Shown: one piece after another, positions 56,772 to 64,000 of the stretch
How the letters are laid out: every line of letters starts with the position of its first letter
How positions within the stretch are numbered: the first letter of the stretch is position 1
Assembly: GCA_030247885.1 (NCBI GenBank)
Contig: JAPDRO010000003.1
Coordinates: 1,860,001-1,924,000, forward strand
Reading direction: 5' to 3'
Source of the DNA: Taxawa tesnikishii (nom. ined.)
Lineage: Eukaryota; Ascomycota; Dothideomycetes; Dothideales
Length of the DNA stretch: 64,000 bases
Program-made: the position numbers and the translations under genes
Notes under the pieces: generated by a model
Told to the model about the DNA's origin: nothing
Databases searched by the model: none
The model's input: only the letters and a program-made list of their open reading frames with translations

Positions 56772-59700
56772 ATGTCTTCGGCAGCTCTGCTGGCCGGTCA
56801 GCAGTCAACCCGACAACCGCAACAGCCTGCGCAGGATTTTGGTGGGCATATCGCGCAGCAGCAGCAGCAGCAGCAGCAGCAATCTACTTCGTCGCCAGCT
56901 TCGTCGAGACGACAACCGAGATCTTCAGGAGGTAATGGCTCGTCGCCAAACACGCCACGACAACCACAGTATTCCTCACAAGGCACTTCTCCAGCGATGA
57001 GCACGCCTCGAGGGCAGCAAATGCCCGCATCGTCCTCGCACGCGTCGCCAGCAGACTATGATCCTTACAACTACGCCGGCCATTCGCAGCCGCAAGCCAC
57101 CGCTCCTCCTCGAACTTCGTCGCAGCAGTACACGAGTCCGGCATATCACGATGGGTCTTCTTCATCCCGCACTCCCCAACAATATAGCTCCGGTTATGGT
57201 AGTGGCAGTGACAGGGAGCGTGTGAGGGATGACAACACAAGAGCGGCGGCTCCGGCAGCCCAGTCAGCGAGGCGGAACCCTCGAGGAGAAGACGAAGGTC
57301 AATATTACACCTCCGGCAGGGATCAACGCTCGCGACAGGAGGCACCGCAAGTGAGCAGCAGCGTCCCGGAAGACGAAAGTGCCATCATCAACAGACTCGT
57401 TATTGCTGATCCGCAGGAGGACGTTGAGCGAGAGAGAGCACGCGTCGCGGAAGCAAGGGGTGAACCTGTGCGGACAGACGTAACGCCTATCGCTGGACTT
57501 GGTATGGTAGGCCTCGAAAATGTCGAAGAGGGAACAAGAGGTCACCGGAGCAGACAGGAGCATCTCAGAACACAACAGCCCCGGAAGGAGACCAAGTTTG
57601 GAGAATACATCCTCGGACAAACAGTTGGAGAGGGAGAGTTCGGCAAGGTGAAAATGGGCTGGAAGAAAGAGGGCGGTGTGCAGGTTGCGATTAAGCTGAT
57701 CAGGCGAGAAAGCGTCGGATCCAATCCCAACCGCCTCACCAAGATCTACCGTGAGATTGCCATTCTTAGGGAGCTTCAACACCCGAACATTGTTCGCCTG
57801 CATGAGATGGTTGAAACAGAACGGCACATCGGTATCATCCTGGAGTACGCGTCCGGTGGCGAGCTGTTCGACTACATTCTCAACCATCGCTACTTGAAAG
57901 ACAATGCTGCGCGTCGGTTGTTCGCGCAGCTTGTTTCCGGTGTGGGCTATCTCCATAAGAAGGGTATCGTCCACCGTGACTTAAAGTTGGAGAATTTGTT
58001 GTTGGATCGCAACCGCAATATCATCATTACGGATTTTGGTTTTGCGAACACCTTCAACCCGAACGATGAGCTCGGGGAGGAGATTGAGTACAACCTCAGC
58101 AGCAAAGAGTTCGTGCAACGAATGGGCCTCGATCAGATACAACAGGACGGCCACCGACGGGGCGATCTCATGCAGACCAGCTGTGGCAGTCCGTGCTATG
58201 CAGCCCCTGAGCTCGTTGTGAGCGACTCGTTGTACACTGGACGGAAGGTCGATGTGTGGAGCTGCGGTGTGATATTGGTGAGTTGTTTCGCAGGAAACCA
58301 TAACAACCAGTGCTGACAGTGACTCAGTACGCCATGCTTGCAGGCTACCTGCCTTTCGATGACGACCCGGCTAATCCGGAGGGCGATAACATCAACCTTT
58401 TATACAAATACATCGTCTCCACTCCTCTTACGTTCCCCGAATATGTCACGCCGCACGCCAGGGATCTATTGAGGCGGATTCTTGTACCAGATCCAAGGAA
58501 GCGCGCCGACCTTTTCGAAGTGGCTCGTCACAGTTGGCTTAGCGAATATGCACACGTGGTAGCCTTCATCACCAGCAGCACGACAACGACCAACGATATT
58601 GCCAACACCACGGTGCCCGCCGGTAAGCATCCTGGATCTGAAAACTCTTTGATACACGTTCTAACGTCTTGTTTGCAGAGGACTCGCTGGAGGCGCCTCA
58701 CTTGGCACGCAGCGCTTCCGTCAGGGAGCCCACAAAGCCGTCACAACCCGTGTCTCCTGGAGGACTCATCAGCAAGCACGGTCCGATCGACCCAGCGCAA
58801 CAGGACGAGCGCCGTCAACGCGATCCCAAGCGCAGGACCGTCCAGGTGGAGTATGTCGCCCCACAAACCCAGACTGCGAGAGGAGAGGTTTCCTCCTCGG
58901 TCGTTTCACCAACTTCACAGGCCGCGCCCGTGCCCGCCTCTGTGTCTGCCTCAGCCTCAGCCGCGGCCGCAGCCCAGACAAAGACACGCGCTCGAGCGGA
59001 CAGCGCCGGCGGCCCTGTGGAGGTGCTGCCCTCCCCAAATACCAGCAATCCAGCTCTACATCCCGCTCCCAGAGGCAACCTGCCGCTCAAACGAGTATGC
59101 CCCCGCCGCCCTCCCGTCCTGGGCGCGAACCGCCCAGGTCGGTTTCAGACTCGACCGCCTTTACCATGCAGGGTTCCTCTGCTGGAAGCAGGTCATCTAC
59201 TCAAGGCACTGTGGGGCCATCAAGGTTGCCATCTCGTGGCAACTCGTATGGTCAGCCTGCCGTGCCAACCGTGGCACAGACCAATGCAGAAGGGCGGTTC
59301 TCTCGGCCTAGGCCCGAAGATGGTACTGGACGGGATAGCAGCACTGGACGACCGCTTAGCCAGCACCTACCAGCCGATTACCAACCCCATCCTGCTGCCA
59401 ACCAATTCGCAGCACCGGCACCCGGCCGTGGCCATAAGCGCTCAAGCACCGTTGACAGCATCACGAAACTGTTCCGTAGCAGCTCACAACGCCGTCAATC
59501 ACAAGAAGGCAAGCGCCCAGAGAGACCGGAGAAGTCATCGCGGGCACATCCGCCGGTTAGCATGAAGAACGCAATGCCGAACGACAACTTCGAGGCAATG
59601 GGCCGTCCTTCGACCGAGTCTCGTCGGACGTCGTTTGGCTTCAGCCGCAAGAATAGTGACAACAACGCGGAGAAGAGGTCTTCTCGACGCTTCTCTTTCC

Positions 59701-60365
59701 TGCCGGCGTGGGGTTCACGTCTATCCTTCTCCGCCGCTTCCAGAGAACCAGCATATGACGAAACGTCAGGATCGATGCAACACACTCCGCCACGAAGCAG
59801 ACAAGAAACCAAAACCCAACCCTCCGGTATGGCGTTTGGCCGTGGAAGAAGTCCATCGCCAAGCCAGAGTACCACCAACAGCTCTATCCCGGTGCTGTAT
59901 GATAGTACCATCGACAGCCGGCGGATGCCGAAGGGAGGTCAGCAACCTCAGAGGGGCGCAACTGCACCCAACCTTGCCCTATACGACTATAGCCGGCCGT
60001 CGCAAGCGGCTCAGCAACCGCAGCAATCCTCCAGCTACGGTGCATCGAGCTCCCAATATCCACCACAACAACAGTTCCAGCAGGAGAGATACTACACGCC
60101 TTCGCAGAGCCAAGAGTCGCAGGCAACGACATCGACCATGCAACCGCAGGAACAAAGGCGTGCACAGCACCCGGCTGGGTTCAATTCGTTCGACCAGCTC
60201 GAGTCGGAACGTCAGCAGTCGCAGCAACAGAGGCAGCAAGTGCTGCAGAAGCCACGCAAGCTGGAGAACTCTTACGAGGGCGGTGGCCAGCATTCCGGTA
60301 GCAGTGGCGGGGCCAGGCGTGTTATGAACTGGTTCCGGATGAGGGGCAAGGAGAGGAGCGGTTGA
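56772..60365 (+). CDS. Kin4-like Ser/Thr protein kinase
   Basis: Member of the AMPK/Snf1-related group closest to yeast Kin4 (spindle-position checkpoint) and relatives. Exons: 56772-58277, 58328-58622, 58679-60365. A Gln/Ser-rich N-terminus with a polyQ tract precedes the kinase domain (about residues 275-590): VGEGEFGKVKMG (ATP loop), VQVAIKLIRR, HRDLKLENLLLD, ITDFGFANTF and TSCGSPCYAAPELV, with an insert (NDELGEEIEYNLSSKEFVQR) between DFG and the activation loop as in Kin4-type kinases; exon 2 resumes YAMLAGYLPFDDDPANPEGD. The tail is Ser/Arg-rich and disordered and ends VMNWFRMRGKERSG. A CCCC run at 59033-59036 seems one base short: GGPVEVLP in one frame must pass to KYQQSSSTSRSQRQPAAQTS in the next; with it 1163 codons close. 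Tail residues before the break are read in the wrong frame only after about residue 718. Confidence 0.92.
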
Positions 60366-61048
60366 TTTCAAAAAGGCAAGGGCTTTGCCCTGCTGGCTGG
60401 GCTGGGCTGGGCTGAACTTAGCTCAGTTTAGCTCGTTGCTCTTCTTTGACTTCTCTGCGAGCAAGAATTCTTTGTTTGAGCATTCAATTATTTGCATCGA
60501 GATCGGCGTTTCTGGGACAACTTGGGTTGGGGAAGGGACTCGGTTTATCTATTGCTCGTTCTCTTCTCCTACAGCCTATGGGCTGTGTAATCTTTTCTTG
60601 GTTGCTTTTGCTTTTGCTTTTGCTCGGGGGTTTTGTTGTCTTTGGTCCCTCCACCCCTTCCGCTTCTTTCATGAGCGCGGCGTTATACGTGGAGTTTATT
60701 TCAGGGAGGAGGCTTTATGGTCTGGCGATTGATTGCGGAGGACAGAGGGTGTAACGTTGTGCGTCGAACTCGCCTGGGAGAGGGAGGAGAGGTCGAGTGT
60801 GCGATGGGACTGGTAGTCTCATTGTGTATGAGGAGGGAGCAGAGTGCTAGTCGATGAGGCGCGCTAGATAAGCAAGAAGACGTCGCGTACTTTCAGATGG
60901 CCAGCCAACCATGCACGATGGAGCCAGTCCCCGATGCAACATGTGTTCGAGAGGAAGACATACAAGACGTTGGTCGGGATGGAGACACAGAGGCCAAGAG
61001 ACGTTGTGTTTGACACCGACACAAGCAGTTAATCAATCTAGCATGTGC

Positions 61049-61085
61049 GGCGCAGTGCAGTGCAGTGCCGTGCCGTGCCGTGCCA
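61049..61085. repeat. Pentanucleotide repeat (GTGCA/GTGCC)
   Basis: About seven units. Complementary in sense to the CTGCG/CTGCA array upstream of the kinase gene. Confidence 0.7.
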
Positions 61086-61376
61086 AGCAGTGAATCAAAG
61101 TCGCAGTCAGTCAATCGTGAAGGATCTGCGGCCTTTGTTCCTGACTAGCGGCGTGCGGTTGCCCCTTTCGGCGTTTCAATCTCCCCGCATCACGCTGCCC
61201 GCTTACTCAAACAAGCCTTAATTAGATCCTTGCCGTGGATACGAGACCCTCGAAACAAGGCCTCCTGCATACAACGAAGGCTGATCTGAACCGCTGTGTC
61301 GGGACGGTGGGACAGCCTAAATATTCGCCAACTGCTTCGTCCTTGATCATTCTCTTTGTCTGTGTTAGAAACTCTT

Positions 61377-61384
<8 letters not shown>

Positions 61385-61423
<39 letters not shown>

Positions 61424-61494
61424 CCCACCTACCTCTCCTCACTCACTCCCACTTACCTCTCCTCACTCACCCCCACTTACCTCTCCTCACTCAC
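61385..61494 (+). repeat. CT microsatellite followed by a 3-copy minisatellite in the 5' leader
   Basis: An uninterrupted CT run (about 61385-61420) is followed by three near-identical copies of CCCACTTACCTCTCCTCACT plus CA spacers. Long CT tracts near the transcript start are common in strongly expressed fungal genes; the next gene starts at 61643. Confidence 0.75.
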
Positions 61495-61642
61495 GAGTCC
61501 GCTCAACACTCGCTTGCTGCTTATTTGACCGCCTCAAACCCACTCTTTCTTGATAAATCTTGCCCAGTCGGCCAAAGGTCAACTTCAATCGACCACCACT
61601 ACTACTACTATCACGAACCCGTCCGCTTCATCAAAGCCCACA

Positions 61643-62509
61643 ATGCACCACATCTCCATCCTCTCCTTCCCTCTCCTGGCCCTGCAGGCCTCCCGCGCCT
61701 TCGCCAGGACCGACCTCACCGGTTGCACCAGCACCGACGTCTCCTCTCCCGCCGGCGCCTCTGTCGCCTGGTACGTCCCCGGCACCGGCGAGCTCTGCGA
61801 ATTCCTCGACTGCGGCGGCGGCCGCGCTCCCCCAAAGACCACCGTTCCCGGATGCGCCGGCTACGTCGGTACCGCCACGTACTCGCCCAGCTACCTGTCA
61901 GGCTACGGTGGTGCGCAGGCGACCACGACTGCTCCGACCTCCGCCCCGGCCACGGCTGACGCTACGATGACTGCGGCCGCTTCGACGGACGACGGCAGCG
62001 ATGTCGACGCGAGCGCGGACGCAAGCGGCGACGCGGCCGCCTCCAGCGCCTACGAGAGCGCCTACGACAGCGCGTACTCGAGCGCGTACGAGAGCGCCTA
62101 CTCCAGCATCTACGCCAGCTACTCGAGCGCCTGGGCCTCCGATTCCACCACCGCCCCGGCCGCAGCCGGCGACGCTGCCACCACCACCACCACCACCACT
62201 TCCTCCAACAGCGCCAGCGCGTCCTCAGCTGCCGCGGCAACCACCACCGTCTCTGGCTCCACTTCCGGCACTGCCGCCGCAGCGGTTGCTTCGTCGAGCG
62301 GCAGTAGCGCGTCCGGCAGCAGCAGCGGCAGCAGCAGCGGCGTGAGGACTTCCACGACCGGAACCCGCAGTGCTACGCAGAGCTCCGCTTCTTCCTCCGC
62401 CACGTCGACCACGGTGGAGCAGAGCACTGGCGGCGCGGCGGGAATGAAGGTCGTGGGCGCCGGGGCCGGTCTCATACTCGGCGGCGCCATTGCCGTGGCG
62501 TTGCTGTAG
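61643..62509 (+). CDS. GPI-anchored Ser/Ala/Thr-rich cell-wall protein
   Basis: Predicted cell-surface protein of 288 residues, single exon, ATG 61643 after a CT-rich leader. Signal peptide MHHISILSFPLLALQASRAF. A small Cys-containing domain of about 90 residues follows (DLTGCTSTDV, WYVPGTGELCEFLDCGGGRA, PPKTTVPGCAGYVGTATYSP), a pattern shared with small secreted fungal proteins of unknown role. Then an Asp/Ala stretch, five to six SAYES/SAYSS-type Tyr repeats, and a long Ser/Thr/Ala/Gly stalk likely O-glycosylated. The C-terminus GAAGMKVVGAGAGLILGGAI plus AVALL is hydrophobic after a Gly/Ala site, typical of a GPI-attachment signal. Function not known. Confidence 0.85.
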   Translation: MHHISILSFPLLALQASRAFARTDLTGCTSTDVSSPAGASVAWYVPGTGELCEFLDCGGGRAPPKTTVPGCAGYVGTATYSPSYLSGYGGAQATTTAPTSAPATADATMTAAASTDDGSDVDASADASGDAAASSAYESAYDSAYSSAYESAYSSIYASYSSAWASDSTTAPAAAGDAATTTTTTTSSNSASASSAAAATTTVSGSTSGTAAAAVASSSGSSASGSSSGSSSGVRTSTTGTRSATQSSASSSATSTTVEQSTGGAAGMKVVGAGAGLILGGAIAVALL

Positions 62510-63574
62510 ACGGAATCAGAGGAGACGGAGGTGCTTGCCTGATCGGGTCGGCAGTGGCGATGAAAGCCAGCAGTTTGGGAATTGGGGAGATGGAGTTGCT
62601 GGTTCATGGCAGGGAGTTCCTGTAGGATATACCAATTGGGTTTTGTTTATTTCTTTTCTAAAAATAAATAAATAGATAGATAAAGATCATGCAAATTTGG
62701 AGAAGAAAAAACCACGCTCGCGGATCCATCGACTTTCCTCAAGAAAAACCCGTGCTCTCCTTCAGCATACAGCATCGGGAAACCATGGGATTGCCATTCG
62801 TTGTTTCATCTCCGCTTGTTCTCGACTTCCTTAAGAACCATGTTCGTGGTTCTATCAATACCGCTGAGCAACCATGTTCTCCTCATCAGCAACTGCCTGC
62901 CTCCCTGTACCGCCTTCCAGAGGACGAACCACCGCCCCCGTCCGCGGTCTCGAGCACATCCTGTGCTGACCCAAAGCCTGTTCTGCACACTTGCAGATTC
63001 AGAGCAGACCTGAGAAATATAGCCCGGCACAATCCAGCATCTTTTCTTTCATGTCATGTCGAGGGTAAATCCTCCATCCTCTCGTCTGGATCCCCCATCA
63101 CGGGTTTGTGGTCTAGCGCTATGACGTATAACATCTTCTTGGCAATTCACTGAAGTCCAAGCCCTGAGTTCTGAGAAGGGAGGGAAGGTTCCGCGTTGCG
63201 ACTCGCCGCGGCTAGTCCGTTTGCTTTTGTTGGTGCGGTGGGACCATCTTCCCTCTTCGCACAGAGCCGGTGGCGAAGGCCGAGCCCTGGTCCTGGCGGG
63301 TACGGAAATCTTGCGCCCGAAGCTCCTCATACCGTTCAGGTCTGCACCGGCTTTAGAAACGACGAGAGAGACGTTCGTGGCCATGCATTCGAAAGCCTGT
63401 CCCCGGGCTGAACGCATCGTGCACCTGCTCACGGTTTCGAACGATGGTCCTTCCGGTATCCGGCCGTGCTATTTAGCAGGATTGGTAGTTGTTTGCCAGG
63501 TGCTTCAGGGTGATGGCAACGTGATCCTCGAACGGCGATGAGGGACCTCCGAGAGACGGAAACAGTAGGAAGCG
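62510..63574. other. Intergenic, 1.1 kb
   Basis: No gene. AATAAATAAATAGATAGATA lies at about 62660-62680, shortly after the wall-protein stop, and includes possible polyadenylation signals. Confidence 0.6.
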
Positions 63575-63897
63575 CTAGGATGCCTCCAAACCCTCAATGT
63601 CCTCTTGCTTCTTCTTCTCCATCTCCACCTCCGCATAAGCGGGCGGGGGCAGTGCTTCCCCTCCTTCAACCCAGACCTTGCTAAGCTTCGTTTCGATTTC
63701 CTGCCTGCGTCTCTTCCATTCCTCAACTTTCTCGAGCCGTTCCCGCAGCTCATGCAATTCCTTTTCCACGCTGTCTTTCTCGCTTTCGGTGCCGATGCGC
63801 TGAAACTCCCACTCGTTGCCTTGGTGGCCCAGGCCCAGCGTGAGCGTGAAGCTGTGAAAGCGTTTCAGGGAGGCGCGGGTGGAGATGGTTATGAGGG
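63575..63897 (-). CDS. 3' exon of a coiled-coil protein, rest beyond window
   Basis: Terminal exon on the minus strand beginning at an acceptor GCTTTTAG (63898-63899) and ending at a stop at 63575-63577; about 107 residues. It reads LITISTRASLKRFHSFTLTL, GLGHQGNEWEFQRIGTESEK and then a charged helix with heptads, VEKELHELRERLEKVEEWKR and RRQEIETKLSKVW, ending ...PPAYAEVEMEKKKQEDIEGL. The 5' part lies past the right edge; a frame continuing upstream through the acceptor is probably intron. I do not recognise the family with any confidence. Confidence 0.55.
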
Positions 63898-64000
63898 CTA
63901 AAAGCACATCAGCACTTGACACGGATGTACATGGGCTTTCCACAAAACGGTTCGATGACTGGGAAAGGTAAAACGAAGCAGGGGAGGAAAGAAAGGAAAG

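Larger units (their letters stand above)
60366..61642. other. Intergenic, kinase 3' flank and promoter of the wall-protein gene
   Basis: No gene. Repeats: GGCTG pentamers (about 60393-60414), TTTTGC hexamers (about 60604-60625), GTGCA/GTGCC pentamers (61049-61085), a long CT run and a 22-24-base minisatellite before the next ATG. Confidence 0.6.

Overview
The window is nuclear DNA of a filamentous ascomycete. Most introns are short (about 47-75 nt) and GT-AG, several with CTAAC branch sites. Genes are compact, on both strands, and not in operons. The families point to Pezizomycotina: two Zn2Cys6 factors, fungal calcineurin A, a single-chain urease, a Kin4-type kinase, and DUF1996, DUF2231 and Ca3427-like proteins. 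Dothideomycetes is my best guess, from overall protein similarity only.

Layout, left to right: DUF1996 secreted protein (cut by the left edge, -); DUF2231 membrane protein (-); FGAM synthase of purine synthesis (-); calcineurin A (+); ATP-dependent DNA ligase-domain protein (+); Ca3427-like binding protein (+); RRP15 (-) divergent from SRP54 (+); a small Cys-rich protein (-, tentative); APC6/Cdc16 (-) divergent from the splicing factor Yju2 (+); glutamate decarboxylase (-); an orphan coiled-coil protein (-); a Zn2Cys6 factor (-); adenine deaminase (+); a second Zn2Cys6 factor (-); a gene-poor 4.9 kb; a small basic protein (-); urease (+); a tandem dsRNA-binding protein (-); Kin4-like kinase (+); a GPI-anchored Ser/Ala-rich wall protein (+); and the 3' exon of a coiled-coil protein (-, cut by the right edge). 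The genes are mostly housekeeping and do not form one pathway. FGAM synthase, adenine deaminase and urease all belong to nitrogen/purine metabolism but are far apart.

Three things stand out. (1) Six well-conserved genes carry apparent one-base frame breaks, nearly all a missing G or C; the exon lengths come out exactly divisible by three once a base is allowed at each. This looks like consensus error in the assembly, but it decides how six proteins are read. (2) An unclassified short repeat family of about 125-215 bp has six recognisable copies in intergenic DNA; it is recognised by a shared block at each end. (3) A fold-back element of about 160 bp lies inside the only, unusually long, intron of the dsRNA-binding protein gene. 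A paired MCB-like (ACGCGT) palindrome upstream of the ligase gene and a GG in place of the AG acceptor in the urease gene are smaller points. I found no CRISPR array, rRNA, convincing tRNA, or autonomous transposon or virus-like element. All calls are by eye; no database search was run.
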